The notes under the pieces were generated by a model, which was not told the origin of the DNA, searched no databases, and saw only the letters and a list, made by a program, of their open reading frames with translations. Of a DNA stretch of 64,000 nucleotides, positions 24,113 through 33,795 are shown piece after piece. This stretch comes from Dechloromonas sp. H13 (GTDB lineage: Bacteria; Pseudomonadota; Gammaproteobacteria; Burkholderiales; Rhodocyclaceae). The position numbers were made by a program, and so were the translations under genes. Where the stretch lies: positions 97,387 to 161,386 of the forward strand of contig NZ_SSXX01000009.1 of the NCBI RefSeq assembly GCF_009469615.1, given 5' to 3'. Numbering within the stretch: position 1 is the first letter of the stretch; the number at the start of each line of letters is the position of its first letter.

Positions 24113-25594
24113 TCACGAAGCTGGCAACCCAGTCTCCAGCACTCGCCGCAGCCTCCGTACGGCATCTCTTAGCTGCTCAGATGAAAATCCACCAAAGCCG
24201 AGCATCAGGCCAGTAAGCTCCTGCTGTCCGGCAGCCATGGGCGACAAGGCTCGCAAGGCGATACCCGCCTGGCTAGCCGCTGACGCGACAGCCACATCGT
24301 CCAGGCCTTCAGGAAGCCAGACCACAATATGCATTCCCTGGTCGGCTGGTTGAATGCGCAATTCCGGCAGTTCGACTTGCAGGGCATCCATCAAGACTTG
24401 GCGCCGCTCTGCATAGATGGCCCGAATCCGCCGGATATGCGTCTCGAAGTAGCCCTCCCGCATGTAGGCCGCGACGACATGCTGCTCAATCGATGGAGAA
24501 CCCCGCCCCATCAGGGCGCGAGCACCGACGAACGCTTTGACCAGACATTCGGGGGCCACAATGTATCCAAGGCGCAGCGAGGGAGCCAGCACTTTGCTGA
24601 AGGTTCCCAGGTAGACGACACGGTCACAGTCCAAGCCCTGCATTGCAGGAAATGGTTGGCCAGCGTAGCGCAGTTCGCTGTCGTAGTCGTCCTCGACAAT
24701 CCAAGCACCTTGCTGACGTGCCCACTCAACGAGTGCCAGGCGTCGAGGCATGCTTAGCGGCATCCCGAGCGGGTATTGGTGAGATGGCGTCACAAACACA
24801 GCCTTGGCATCGGAACAGGCACCCTTTGCGCTCGCCACGTCCAACCCCTGTGTGTCCACGGGTATCCGATGCACTCGGACACCGCAGTCCTCCAGCACCG
24901 AAGTCAGTCCGGGATAGGCAGGGTCCTCAGCCCACACTGTATCGCCAGGCGCTAACAAGACCTTGCTGGCCAGGTAGAGGCCTTGTTGGGTTCCCTCGGT
25001 GATAACGACGTTATCCGGGCTGCAACTGACGGCACGTGCCCGCCGCAGATAATCGGCAATGGCTTCCCTTAAGGCAAAGAGACCCTGTGGGTCGGCGTAG
25101 CCTGACGGTGCCGCGACTTGGGAAGCGCGAACCCGATTGCTGAGCCGGCGCCAATGGTCATCCATCGCCACATCGCCCTCCGGGACCGCCACCGAGAACG
25201 GCACCGATGGCAAAGGTGCCAGTCTTTCTGCCATGGCGGCGTAACGAGTGGCAGACGGTGGCATTAACGGATGCTGGCTAGGTTGCGCGTTATGGAAATG
25301 TTGTGGAGTTATGTGTGATTCGTGAAGCCCGGCGGCGACGCGTGTGCTGGAACCCGCCTGAGCTACTAGGCATCCTTCAGCCACAAGTTGCTCATAAGCC
25401 TCAGCCACCGTGCCACGCGATAGTCTCAAGGAATCTGCCAGCGCGCGTGTGGATGGCAATCGCTCGCCTGCCTTAAGCTCTCCTGTGGCAATAGCCCTGC
25501 GGAGCTCGTCAGCCAGTTGCCGCCCAATTCCGCCTTTCGAGCGGTCAATTGCTCCCAGCGCCGGAATCTCAATTACAAGCTGACGCCTTGCCAT
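24113..25594 (-). CDS. MocR-type GntR/aminotransferase regulator (PdxR-like)
   Basis: A 493-residue protein with GntR winged helix at about 20-90 (STRALADSLRLSRGTVAEAYEQL) and an aminotransferase fold-type I domain at about 130-485; PLP lysine K334 in YLGTFSKVLAPSLRLGY. Divergent from the paiB gene with an ACTGGACCAGT dyad between, which suggests it controls paiB and the cupin gene. It is only distantly similar to the other MocR protein in the window. Confidence 0.93.
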   Translation of the reverse strand: MARRQLVIEIPALGAIDRSKGGIGRQLADELRRAIATGELKAGERLPSTRALADSLRLSRGTVAEAYEQLVAEGCLVAQAGSSTRVAAGLHESHITPQHFHNAQPSQHPLMPPSATRYAAMAERLAPLPSVPFSVAVPEGDVAMDDHWRRLSNRVRASQVAAPSGYADPQGLFALREAIADYLRRARAVSCSPDNVVITEGTQQGLYLASKVLLAPGDTVWAEDPAYPGLTSVLEDCGVRVHRIPVDTQGLDVASAKGACSDAKAVFVTPSHQYPLGMPLSMPRRLALVEWARQQGAWIVEDDYDSELRYAGQPFPAMQGLDCDRVVYLGTFSKVLAPSLRLGYIVAPECLVKAFVGARALMGRGSPSIEQHVVAAYMREGYFETHIRRIRAIYAERRQVLMDALQVELPELRIQPADQGMHIVVWLPEGLDDVAVASAASQAGIALRALSPMAAGQQELTGLMLGFGGFSSEQLRDAVRRLRRVLETGLPAS

Positions 25595-25622
25595 GCGTAT
25601 CCATCCTCAAAATAAGCTACAA

Positions 25623-25670
25623 ACTGGACCAGTGATTAATTTGCTATCCGGCTCTGAATTATAGGCCAGT
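25623..25670. promoter_or_regulatory. Candidate MocR operator with ACTGGACCAGT dyad and CCAGT repeat
   Basis: ACTGG-A-CCAGT at 25623-25633 and a further CCAGT at 25666-25670, 37 bases from the first CCAGT, in the 122-base region between the MocR gene and paiB. ACTGGAC-type half-sites are common before genes controlled by MocR proteins of the PdxR type. Confidence 0.5.
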
Positions 25671-25716
25671 TATGCGGAAAAATGCACCCACTGACTGACC
25701 TATGAAAGGAATCGAA

Positions 25717-26337
25717 ATGCATTGCCCAGCCTTGTTCAAAGAAGAGCGCCTCGATGTTCTTCATGGATTGATGGCCGCCCATCCACTGGCGACCCTTATA
25801 ACTGCCGGCACAGGAGGGCTCATGGCTAACCTCGTTCCCTTCTCGCTTCATGACGGAGGTGACAACGGAATTTTGCGTGCCCACCTTGCTCGGGGAAACA
25901 AGCAGCTCGACGAATTACGCGAAGGTGCCGAGGCCCTGGTCGTCTTCCAGGGGCCGGAATGTTATGTAACCCCCTCGTGGTATCCGTCAAAGGCAGAACA
26001 CGGTAAAGTTGTACCCACTTGGAATTTTTCGATGGTCCAAGTCCGAGGTAAGCCGCAGGTTATTGATGACGCCAACTGGGTTCTCGCCCAGATAGAACAG
26101 CTGACGGACAACCTGGAGGGCATTCGTAAAAATCCGTGGAAGGTCTCTGATGCACCCGAGGACTTTATTGCTTCGCAGCTCAAAGCCATCGTCGGCTTCG
26201 AAATTCCTATTCGCTCTATTGAAGGGAAGTGGAAGGTTAGTCAGAACCGACAACCGGCTGACCGGAATGGGGTTATCGATGGATTAAAGGCTGAAGGCAC
26301 TTGCCCTTCGATGTTGACCATCATGGAGCGAGGCTAA
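25717..26337 (+). CDS. paiB: PaiB-family FMN-binding split-barrel protein
   Basis: A 206-residue protein matching PaiB (FMN-binding negative transcriptional regulator family): MHCPALFKEERLDVLHGLM, VPFSLHD, HLARGNKQ, FQGPECYVTPSWYPSK and KWKVSQNRQ are family stretches. It probably binds FMN or heme-like cofactors; a DNA-binding role is debated. The ATG at 25717 is preferred to one at 25702 because AAAGGA lies six bases upstream and the family starts at this point. The cupin gene follows 42 bases later. Confidence 0.93.
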   Translation: MHCPALFKEERLDVLHGLMAAHPLATLITAGTGGLMANLVPFSLHDGGDNGILRAHLARGNKQLDELREGAEALVVFQGPECYVTPSWYPSKAEHGKVVPTWNFSMVQVRGKPQVIDDANWVLAQIEQLTDNLEGIRKNPWKVSDAPEDFIASQLKAIVGFEIPIRSIEGKWKVSQNRQPADRNGVIDGLKAEGTCPSMLTIMERG

Positions 26338-26379
26338 GTTATCTCGCTTCGCTCAAGGAGGCGAATAGGAGGGTACTCA

Positions 26380-26757
26380 ATGAACCAACACAACCCGGAT
26401 TTCATCTTCACATGCCATGATGAATTACCTTGGACACCATCCAAATTCGCCCCAGGCGTTGCAGTCAAAAATTTGGGGAAGGCGAACGGACGAGCTATGC
26501 AGTTGGTTCGCTTTCTCCCAGGAGCCTCATTTCCCGCCCATCTGCACACGGATGTAGAGTTCCTCTTCATGCTTGAGGGAGAAGTTCTTCAGAACGGTCA
26601 AAGATTGTGCGTTGGATGGTCTATGGTGGCTCCTGCTGGCACAGAAGACTTTGAATTTGTAAGCCCAACGGGCTGCATTTTTTTGTTGGTTTATGGGCTA
26701 GGCACCAGCGACCTGTTCACTGGGCTTCCGAGCCAGCAACGACCGCTATGCACCTGA
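26380..26757 (+). CDS. Cupin-domain protein (ChrR-like)
   Basis: A 125-residue single cupin barrel. The metal motif is seen as FPAHLHTDVEFLFMLEGE (two His, one Glu) and the second block as GWSMVAPAGTEDFEF, where the last His of the classical motif is missing. Strong AGGAGG precedes the ATG. It follows paiB and is likely in the same MocR-regulated unit. Substrate unknown. Confidence 0.85.
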   Translation: MNQHNPDFIFTCHDELPWTPSKFAPGVAVKNLGKANGRAMQLVRFLPGASFPAHLHTDVEFLFMLEGEVLQNGQRLCVGWSMVAPAGTEDFEFVSPTGCIFLLVYGLGTSDLFTGLPSQQRPLCT

Positions 26758-26901
26758 TGCTGTCGTTTTTGTTGCTATAGCCGTAAGGCTGAATTGGGTC
26801 GATAGCAGTCCAACTTCGTGCTTGGCAAGACCAGGTGATCTCGTTGAGTCCGGCTGTGGATAGTTCTTAAAACTCCCCGCCGTGCCCCGGAATTTGCCTT
26901 C

Positions 26902-26924
26902 TTTTAGAAGTCGACCGCGACAAC
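26902..26924 (+). repeat. Copy of dispersed motif T-tract/GTCGACC (non-coding)
   Basis: TTTT-AGAA-GTCGACCGCGACAAC in the 192-base non-coding gap between the cupin gene and the alpha/beta hydrolase. The gap also has a sequence near 26792-26810 that on the minus strand resembles the relic repeat at 22224. Confidence 0.6.
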
Positions 26925-26949
26925 CAGTCGTTAACGCGGTCCCACAGCC

Positions 26950-28452
26950 TTAGCGCCGCTGCCCAAGGTCTTTCGCGACCAATACCCCAACTTCCTTATC
27001 CACCACCATCCAGAACGGATTGCTGCGCAGACGTGTGAGCGAGCCGAGGGTCAGGGTGACCGCGCCGTTTTCGCCGCGCAGGAGCCAGGAGCCGATGCTG
27101 GGGATGCCGTGGCGGCCGCTGCCGGGCTGGAATCCGTAGATGGGGTCGTCGGCGGGGAAGGGGAGCGCGACGTGGCCGAGGGAGACGAGGTTGCTCGGCC
27201 ATTTGAGTTCCGGCAAGTCGCGGGTTTCGGCGCCGTCGGGGGCGATGTGGCGGATGGCGATGCCGGTGTCGTCGGCGCTGATGTTGCCGACGATGTCGAG
27301 CGCGTAGCCGCGTTTCTGGCGGAGCAGGCGGTCGATGAGTTCGCCGGCTTGCGGGCGCTGCACGCTGGCGAGGTAGCGGTGGCGGTTGACGTCGAAGAGC
27401 ACGAGCCGGTGGCCGTTGCCGTTGAGGCGGCCGTAGAGGGTTTCGGCGGCGCCGGTGGAGCCGACGGTAGAATCGACGACCGATTGCCAGGTGACGACGG
27501 GCGGCAGTTCGCCGATGCGGCCGCGCTCATGCGCGCGCAGCAGGCTGGCGCGCAGTGCGCGCGTGGCACGGTTGACCTGGCGCGAGGCGTTGACCGGGAA
27601 GGAGTTGAACTTGTAGGGGTCGAATTCCGGGTTCACATCCTGCCAGCGCACTTTTTCGAGCACGGGGATGGGCACGATGCTGAGGAAGTCGATGATCGAG
27701 GCGAGCGCGGCGACGCGGGTGATCTCGATGGCGGGCGAGACGAGCAGCACGCGGTCCGGGCGCTTGAGCGCGGGGTCGTCGAGGGCGTCGAGCGCGTATT
27801 GCATGGCGAGCGTGCCGCCGGTGGAATAGCCGCCGATGTAGAACGGCTGCCCCGGCGTGAGGCGCGAGACCACGTCGCGGGCGGCGATGCGCATGGCGGC
27901 GGTCCAGTCGCGGTGGCTCATTTCGACCATCATCGATGGCAGGGTGCCGTGGCCGGGCAGGCGGACGACGGTGACGTCGAAGCCCTGCGCGTGCAGCGTC
28001 TGGGCCATGGCGTGCATCGAGTAGGGCGAATCGGTGAGGCCGTGGATGAGCAGCGCCTGGCCCGCGGGTTTGTCCTGCGCGAGGCGGAACGAACGATTGA
28101 ACTGGGCGCCGTCGGCCAGCCGGCTGACCGGGCTTTCCGGGTTGAAGCGGCTGAACAGGTAGGTTTCGTCGTTTTCGTTCCAGCTGGCGACCTTTTCGCG
28201 GTATTCGGCGAAGAGGCGGTCTTCGAGTTGCAGGTAGCCGGCGAAATCGAGATTGCTGTCGCGCAGTGCCGAGAATTCTTCCTTGAGCCTTTCGGTGTGC
28301 CAGGGCTTCAAGGGCGGCAGCATGGCGACGGCGTAGAGGGTGTAGCCGAGGACGATGGCCGCAGCGGTGAGCGCGGTAATCCACGCCAGACGCACGGCCA
28401 GGCGCCAGGTGTGGCGTCCGGCTGCGGTGGTCAGGCGAAAGAGGCGCGACAT
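26950..28452 (-). CDS. Membrane-anchored alpha/beta hydrolase
   Basis: A 500-residue protein with an N-terminal helix (about 20-46) and a serine hydrolase domain. The oxyanion HG is at 137-138 (LLIHGLTDSP) and the nucleophile S210 is in GYSTGG. The lipase-like segment LPGHGTLPS follows the lysophospholipase pattern. The domain probably faces the periplasm. The C-terminal 150 residues do not match a domain I recognise. Its ATG shares one base with the tex stop, so it is coupled to tex. Confidence 0.85.
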   Translation of the reverse strand: MSRLFRLTTAAGRHTWRLAVRLAWITALTAAAIVLGYTLYAVAMLPPLKPWHTERLKEEFSALRDSNLDFAGYLQLEDRLFAEYREKVASWNENDETYLFSRFNPESPVSRLADGAQFNRSFRLAQDKPAGQALLIHGLTDSPYSMHAMAQTLHAQGFDVTVVRLPGHGTLPSMMVEMSHRDWTAAMRIAARDVVSRLTPGQPFYIGGYSTGGTLAMQYALDALDDPALKRPDRVLLVSPAIEITRVAALASIIDFLSIVPIPVLEKVRWQDVNPEFDPYKFNSFPVNASRQVNRATRALRASLLRAHERGRIGELPPVVTWQSVVDSTVGSTGAAETLYGRLNGNGHRLVLFDVNRHRYLASVQRPQAGELIDRLLRQKRGYALDIVGNISADDTGIAIRHIAPDGAETRDLPELKWPSNLVSLGHVALPFPADDPIYGFQPGSGRHGIPSIGSWLLRGENGAVTLTLGSLTRLRSNPFWMVVDKEVGVLVAKDLGQRR

Positions 28453-30758
28453 CAGCGTTTCAGCTTGGCGAAGGCACTGGCCATCGCGTTGTTGGCGGGG
28501 GCCGGCGCGTTGTGGCGGGTCTGCTGGCGCGAGAGCGGGGCGCCGCGCTGGGCGCCGGCGTCGTGCTTCTTCGGTTCGTCGCTCATGCGCATGGTCAGCG
28601 CGATGCGCTGGCGTTGCAGATCGACTTCAAGCACCTTGACCTTGACGACCTGGCCGGCCTTGACGACTTCGTGCGGGTCCTTGACGAAGCGGTCGGAAAG
28701 CGCGGAAACGTGCACCAGGCCATCCTGGTGCACGCCGATATCGACGAAGGCGCCGAAGGCGGCGACGTTGGTGACGACGCCTTCGAGGATCATACCGGGG
28801 CGCAGGTCTTTCACTTCCTCGACGCCATCGGCGAAGGTCGCTGTCTTGAATTCCGGGCGCGGGTCGCGGCCGGGTTTTTCCAGTTCCTTCAGGATGTCCT
28901 GCACGGTCGGCAGGCCGAAGCGCTCGTCGGTGTATCTGGCGGCGCTGATGCTCTTGAGGGCGCGGCTGTCGCCGAGCAGTTCCTTGATCGGCTTCTTGAG
29001 GTCGACGATGATCTTCTCGACCACCGGGTAGGCTTCCGGGTGCACCGAGGAAGCATCGAGCGGGTTGTCGCCGTTCGGCACGCGCAGGAAGCCGGCGGCT
29101 TGTTCGAAGGTCTTGTCGCCGAGGCGCGGCACCTTCTTGAGGTCGTCGCGGCTGCGGAAGGCGCCGTGGGCGTCGCGGTAGCCGACGATGTTGGCGGCCA
29201 GCCCGGCGTTGAGGCCGGAAATGCGGGTCAGCAGCGGCACCGAGGCGGTATTCACGTCGACACCGACGGCGTTCACGCAGTCCTCGACCACGGCGTCGAG
29301 CGAGCGGGCGAGCTTGGTCTGCGACACGTCGTGCTGGTACTGGCCGACGCCGATCGATTTCGGCTCGATCTTGACCAATTCGGCCAGCGGGTCCTGCAGG
29401 CGGCGGGCAATCGACACGGCGCCGCGAATCGACACGTCGAGATCGGGGAATTCCTTGGCCGCCAGTTCCGAGGCGGAATAGACCGAGGCGCCGGCTTCCG
29501 AGACGACAATTTTCGTCAAGCGGGCTTCCGGGTAGCGCTTCATCACGTCCTGCACCAGCTTGTCGGTTTCGCGGCTGGCGGTGCCGTTGCCGATGGCAAC
29601 TAACGTGACGCCGTGTTTGGCGGCCAGGCGGGCGATGGTGGACATCGAACCATCCCAGTCGCAACGCGGCTCGTGCGGGTAGATGGTGGCGTGGTCGAGC
29701 AGCTTGCCGGTGGCGTCGACGACGGCGATCTTGCAGCCGGTGCGGATGCCGGGGTCGATGCCCATCGTGACGTGCTGGCCGGCCGGGGCGGCGAGCAGCA
29801 GGTCCTTGAGGTTCTTGCCGAAGATGCGGATCGCCTCTTCCTCGGCGCGTTCGCGCAACTCGTTCATCAGGTCGAGTTCGAGGTGAGTGAAGACCTTGAT
29901 CTTCCAGGTCCAGCGCACGGTGTCCTGCAGCCACTTGTCGGCCGGGCGGTTCTGGTGCTTGATGCCGAAGCGGGCGGCGATGCGCTGCTCGCAGGGGTTC
30001 GGGCCGGGCTTGATGCCTTCTTCATCGAGTTCCGAATCGAGCACCAGCGTCACGCCCAGCACGCCTTCGTTGCGCCCGCGCAGCAGCGCCAGCGCGCGGT
30101 GCGAGGGCATGGCGGCGATCGGTTCGGCAAAGTCGAACCAGTCGCGGAACTTGGCGCCTTCGGTTTCCTTGCCCGCGACGACGGTCGACCGCACCTGGCC
30201 GTGTTCGTTGAGGTACGCGCGCAACTGGCCGAGCAGTTCGGCGTCCTCGGCGAACTTTTCCATAAGGATCTGGCGGGCGCCATCGAGCACGGCCTTGCCG
30301 TCGGCGAAACCGGCGTCGGCGTTGAGGTACTTCACGGCTTCCTCGTCCGGGGTGAGCTCCGGGTTGTCCAGAAGGGCCAGCGCCAGCGGCTCGATGCCGG
30401 CCTCGCGGGCGATCTGTGCCTTGGTGCGGCGTTTCTGCTTGTAGGGTAGGTAAAGGTCTTCGAGGCGCTGCTTGGTTTCCGCGTCGTCGATCTCGGCCTT
30501 GAGTTCAGGGGTCAGCTTGCCCTGTTCGTCGATGCTGGCGAGGATGGCGGCGCGCCGCTCTTCGAGGTCGCGCAGGTAGGTCAGGCGTTCTTCGAGGTTG
30601 CGCAGCTGGGTGTCGTCGAGGCCGTCGGTCGCCTCCTTGCGGTAGCGGGCGATGAAGGGGACGGTGGCGCCCTCGTCGAGGAGGGCGATGGCGGCGACGA
30701 CCTGGGTCGGGCGGACGCCGAGTTCGACGGCGATGCGGTGTTCGATGGGTGCGAGCAT
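28452..30758 (-). CDS. tex: Tex family RNA-binding transcription accessory protein
   Basis: A 768-residue cytoplasmic protein with the Tex architecture: N-terminal helical domain ([20 protein letters not shown]), YqgF-like RNase fold in the middle ([20 protein letters not shown]), helix-hairpin-helix region ([20 protein letters not shown]) and a C-terminal S1 RNA-binding domain (about 645-715, [18 protein letters not shown]). Tex proteins affect transcription and RNA handling. The start at 30758 fits the family; longer readings run into the neighbouring gene's region. A low-complexity tail follows the S1 domain. Confidence 0.97.
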   Translation of the reverse strand: MLAPIEHRIAVELGVRPTQVVAAIALLDEGATVPFIARYRKEATDGLDDTQLRNLEERLTYLRDLEERRAAILASIDEQGKLTPELKAEIDDAETKQRLEDLYLPYKQKRRTKAQIAREAGIEPLALALLDNPELTPDEEAVKYLNADAGFADGKAVLDGARQILMEKFAEDAELLGQLRAYLNEHGQVRSTVVAGKETEGAKFRDWFDFAEPIAAMPSHRALALLRGRNEGVLGVTLVLDSELDEEGIKPGPNPCEQRIAARFGIKHQNRPADKWLQDTVRWTWKIKVFTHLELDLMNELRERAEEEAIRIFGKNLKDLLLAAPAGQHVTMGIDPGIRTGCKIAVVDATGKLLDHATIYPHEPRCDWDGSMSTIARLAAKHGVTLVAIGNGTASRETDKLVQDVMKRYPEARLTKIVVSEAGASVYSASELAAKEFPDLDVSIRGAVSIARRLQDPLAELVKIEPKSIGVGQYQHDVSQTKLARSLDAVVEDCVNAVGVDVNTASVPLLTRISGLNAGLAANIVGYRDAHGAFRSRDDLKKVPRLGDKTFEQAAGFLRVPNGDNPLDASSVHPEAYPVVEKIIVDLKKPIKELLGDSRALKSISAARYTDERFGLPTVQDILKELEKPGRDPRPEFKTATFADGVEEVKDLRPGMILEGVVTNVAAFGAFVDIGVHQDGLVHVSALSDRFVKDPHEVVKAGQVVKVKVLEVDLQRQRIALTMRMSDEPKKHDAGAQRGAPLSRQQTRHNAPAPANNAMASAFAKLKR

Positions 30759-30829
30759 GGGTGCGGCAGTGCAGCAAAAAAGGGGGTGAATGATGCGGAA
30801 TCCGGCGGGAAAAGACAACCGCCGGTAGT

Positions 30830-31351
30830 TCAGAGCGGCGTCAGCGTAGTCCGGTAGCGCCTGGCGTTGTCGACGTAGTGGGCGGCCGACTGCCGCAGGC
30901 GGGCGACGTCGTCGTCGGAAAGTTCGCGCACCACCTTGCCCGGCGAGCCGACGATCAGCACGCGGTCGGGAAAGACCTTGCCTTCGGGAATCAGCGTGTT
31001 GGCGCCGACGATGCAGCCCTTGCCGATCACCGCGCGGTTGAGGATGACCGAGCCGATGCCGATCAGGCTGCCGTCGCCGACGGTGCAGCCGTGCAGCATG
31101 ACCAGGTGGCCGACGGTGACATCGTTGCCGATGTGCATCGGGATGCCTTCGTCGGTGTGCAGCACCGAGCCGTCCTGGATGTTGGTGTTGTCGCCGATGT
31201 GGATCGGGTCGTTGTCGCCGCGCAGGGTGGCGTTGAACCAGATCGAACTGTTGGCGCCGAGGCGGATGTCGCCGATGACCGTGGCGTTGGGGGCGACCCA
31301 GGCGTTCTCGCCGAGTTGCGGCTGTTTGTCTCCGAGGCGGAAGAGGGACAT
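30830..31351 (-). CDS. Gamma-class carbonic-anhydrase-like hexapeptide protein (YrdA type)
   Basis: A 173-residue left-handed beta-helix protein with hexapeptide repeats and metal ligands H65 (VLHTDEG), H82 and H87 ([16 protein letters not shown]). It resembles YrdA and CaiE relatives; many lack detectable carbonic anhydrase activity. GGAG precedes the ATG. It lies upstream of tex on the same strand with a 71-base gap. Confidence 0.93.
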   Translation of the reverse strand: MSLFRLGDKQPQLGENAWVAPNATVIGDIRLGANSSIWFNATLRGDNDPIHIGDNTNIQDGSVLHTDEGIPMHIGNDVTVGHLVMLHGCTVGDGSLIGIGSVILNRAVIGKGCIVGANTLIPEGKVFPDRVLIVGSPGKVVRELSDDDVARLRQSAAHYVDNARRYRTTLTPL

Positions 31352-31382
31352 GTGGGCTCCTTGCGAAATTTGAAAATCGGCC

Positions 31383-31404
31383 TTTTTGCGGCGTCGACCG
31401 CAAC
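31383..31404 (+). repeat. Copy of dispersed motif T-tract/GTCGACC (non-coding)
   Basis: TTTTT-GCGGC-GTCGACCGCAAC in the region between two divergent genes, 32 bases before the YrdA-like ATG. It matches the full core. Confidence 0.65.
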
Positions 31405-31469
31405 AGCCCCGCAATGTTACGCTCAGCGGCAGCTTGCCGATAAGTCCGGCCTACAACTCAGGGGGCAGC

Positions 31470-31904
31470 ATGAATTTCCGCAAAATCAAATCGTGGCAAT
31501 GGGCGCTGCTGGTGCTCGCGCTGCTGGTCGCCCTCGACTGGGCCATCCGCCGCCCGGACCCCCGCACGCGCGAACTCAATGCCGTCATCCAGGCGCAGGC
31601 CAGCCCGCAGCTGAAGAACTACCCCTATCCCTTCCACGTGCTGCGCGTCGAGGGCAGCACCGCGGTCATGGGCACGCCGCGCAACTTCGAGATGCCGGCC
31701 TTCCGCTTCCTCGGCGCCATGTATCCGGACGTGAACGTCAAGGACGCCAACAATCCGGCCTTCATCGCGCTGCAGAATGCCCTCGGCAAGGTGCAGGACG
31801 AAGTCCGCGACATCGTCCTCGCCCAGCCCGGCATCAAGGACGTGCGCTGGGAGCTGGACCGCGAGTGGCTGCGGCGGAATCACATCCCGGTGCCGGAAAA
31901 GTGA
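31470..31904 (+). CDS. Membrane-anchored protein of unknown function
   Basis: A 144-residue protein with one N-terminal helix (about 9-24, WALLVLALLVALDWAI) and a soluble, probably periplasmic, domain. GGGGGCAGC lies before the ATG. The domain has a repeated hydrophobic pattern and ends VRWELDREWLRRNHIPVPEK. No family recognised. It is divergent from the YrdA-like gene. Confidence 0.7.
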   Translation: MNFRKIKSWQWALLVLALLVALDWAIRRPDPRTRELNAVIQAQASPQLKNYPYPFHVLRVEGSTAVMGTPRNFEMPAFRFLGAMYPDVNVKDANNPAFIALQNALGKVQDEVRDIVLAQPGIKDVRWELDREWLRRNHIPVPEK

Positions 31905-31955
31905 CCGGTTGACGGGATAATCGCGATTCCTTCGTCAATACGGACAGATCCCGGC

Positions 31956-32378
31956 ATGGCCCTGACTTTCTGGCACCCGATTCCCCCGCAAACCATCGTT
32001 TTGTGGGACGCGAAATACCGCAGGCCCGGCGGTTCGTATCCTTCCCTGTCGGCGGCCAAGGTCAAGAAATGGTGGCCCGAAATACGTCGTGCGCTCAACG
32101 CGCCCGGCACGACGGTGACGGGCAAGATCGCCGGGGCGAATTTCAAGCACGTCAACGGGGCGCTTGGCGAGCTGAATGGGCATGCAATGCTCGTCGCCGC
32201 CGGGCATTACAGCATCCTCGAGCCCGGGCGCACGACAGCCGGGGGCGTCGATTTCATCACCTACTATCACGGGCCCGTGTCGCCGCTCGACTGGCAGATA
32301 GCCGTCGAGAGCGCCTTGAAGCAGCACCGGGTCGAGGGCCGCATCTTTCGCTGGCCGGGCTGCATCGTAACCCGCTGA
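31956..32378 (+). CDS. Orphan protein of unknown function
   Basis: A 140-residue soluble protein, rich in aromatic residues (ALTFWHPIPPQTIVLW, KKWWPEI, FITYYHGP). No cysteine motif, signal peptide or recognisable domain. No clear ribosome site before the ATG. Codon use looks coding. It is convergent with the symporter gene, five bases apart. Confidence 0.55.
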   Translation: MALTFWHPIPPQTIVLWDAKYRRPGGSYPSLSAAKVKKWWPEIRRALNAPGTTVTGKIAGANFKHVNGALGELNGHAMLVAAGHYSILEPGRTTAGGVDFITYYHGPVSPLDWQIAVESALKQHRVEGRIFRWPGCIVTR

Positions 32379-32383
32379 GATTT

Positions 32384-33631
32384 TCAGTTCGGCGGCGTCG
32401 GCCGCCCGGCCAGCTTCTGCACGATCAGGGCGCCGACCATGTCGCCTTCGACGTTGACCGCCGTGCGGGTGGTGTCGAGGATGCGGTCGATCGGCAGCAG
32501 GATGGCGATGGCGGCGGTCGGCAGGCCGACCGATTCGAGCACGAGCACCATGCTCAGCATGCCGACGCTGGGGATGCCCGGCGCGCCGATGGCGCCGAGC
32601 ATGGCGACGAAGAAGATGATCATCTGGCTGGCGAGGTCGAGCTCGATGCCGGCCAGGCGGGCGACGAACAGCGCCGCCGCTGCCTCGTAGAGCGCCGTAC
32701 CGTCCATGTTGACGGTGGCGCCGAGCGGCACGACGAAATTGGCGATGTCCTTGCGCACGTGCAGGTGCTGCTCGGTGCAGCGCAGCGTCACCGGCAGCGT
32801 GGCGGCGCTCGAACTGGTGACGAAGGCGGTGACCAGCGCCTCGCGCGCGCCCTTGAAGAAGCGCAGCGGCGACACCCGGGTGAATAGCCAGAGGATGGCC
32901 GGCAGCACGACGATGCCGTGGAACAGCGTGGTGCCGGTGACGACGACGATGAAATGGCCGAGGCTGAGCAGCAAGTCGGCGCGCTGGCTGGCCACCAGTT
33001 GCAGCAGCAGCGCGGCCAGGCCGAACGGCGCCAGGCGCATGATCCAGCCGACGATCAGCAGGCACAGCTCCTGTAGTTCCTCGATCAGCGCGCGGATGTT
33101 GCGGTAGCGGTCGCCGCCGACGACCAGGGCGATGCCGAGGAAGAGGGCGACGATGACGATGGCCAGGATCTCCCCGTTGGCCAGCGCCTTGAACGGGTTC
33201 TGGAAGAGGCCGCGCAGGAACTGGGCGAAATAGTCGGGCAGCGGCATCTGGCGCGCCTGGAAGTCGCGCGTGGCGTCGGCGAACATGGCCAGGTGCATCC
33301 CGTCGCCCGGCCGGAACAGGTGGGCGGCGCCGAAGCCGATGACGATGGCGATGGCCATGGTGGCGAAGAAGAAGACCAGCGTCGTCGTCCATACTCGGTG
33401 CATCTGGTCGTGCGCGCGCAGGTTGGCGACGCCGACGACGATCGAGGAAAAGACCAGCGGCACCAGCACCATGCGCAGCAGGTCGAGGAACAGGTTGCCG
33501 ACCATCCGGGCGCCATACAGCGTGTTGCTCGCCAGCGGCGTGCCGTCGGCGCCGGCCAGCCAGAAGCCGCCAGCGATGCCGAGCAGGCAGCCGATCAGGA
33601 TTTGCGTGTTGAGCGACAGCTTTCTGGCCAT
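32384..33631 (-). CDS. Dicarboxylate/amino acid:cation symporter (SDF family)
   Basis: A 415-residue transporter of the DctA/GltP family, with about eight helices and two re-entrant loops. The serine-rich loop TSSSAATLPVTL and the NMDGTALYEA segment are the substrate and cation sites. It imports C4-dicarboxylates, glutamate or aspartate with Na+ or H+. No adjacent dctBD-like sensor is present. Substrate is not decided by sequence. Confidence 0.95.
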   Translation of the reverse strand: MARKLSLNTQILIGCLLGIAGGFWLAGADGTPLASNTLYGARMVGNLFLDLLRMVLVPLVFSSIVVGVANLRAHDQMHRVWTTTLVFFFATMAIAIVIGFGAAHLFRPGDGMHLAMFADATRDFQARQMPLPDYFAQFLRGLFQNPFKALANGEILAIVIVALFLGIALVVGGDRYRNIRALIEELQELCLLIVGWIMRLAPFGLAALLLQLVASQRADLLLSLGHFIVVVTGTTLFHGIVVLPAILWLFTRVSPLRFFKGAREALVTAFVTSSSAATLPVTLRCTEQHLHVRKDIANFVVPLGATVNMDGTALYEAAAALFVARLAGIELDLASQMIIFFVAMLGAIGAPGIPSVGMLSMVLVLESVGLPTAAIAILLPIDRILDTTRTAVNVEGDMVGALIVQKLAGRPTPPN

Positions 33632-33750
33632 GCGGCTGTTCCGGGAAACCTCGATGAGGCCGATTGTAGCCGGCGAGCGGCCCGTGGGTCAGGGTACGGT
33701 CAGATTATCCAGGCAGAATGAGATGGCAACTCCTCCTAGACAAAACCTTT

Positions 33751-33776
33751 ACCCGCCCGCGTGGCGGGTTTCTTTT
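33751..33776 (+). terminator. Terminator-like hairpin between symporter and RND genes
   Basis: ACCCGCC (33751-33757) pairs with GGCGGGT (33763-33769), five-base loop, then TTCTTTTT. The better T tract is on the plus strand, yet the flanking genes are read on the minus strand, where only a weak T run follows. It may end the czc transcript or an unseen plus-strand RNA. Confidence 0.6.
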
Positions 33777-33795
33777 TGTCCGGAGGCCGTCGCCG

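Noticed and set aside
27109..29603. Plus-strand open frames opposite the alpha/beta hydrolase and tex
   Set aside because: Antisense shadows with biased composition; the minus-strand genes are certain.
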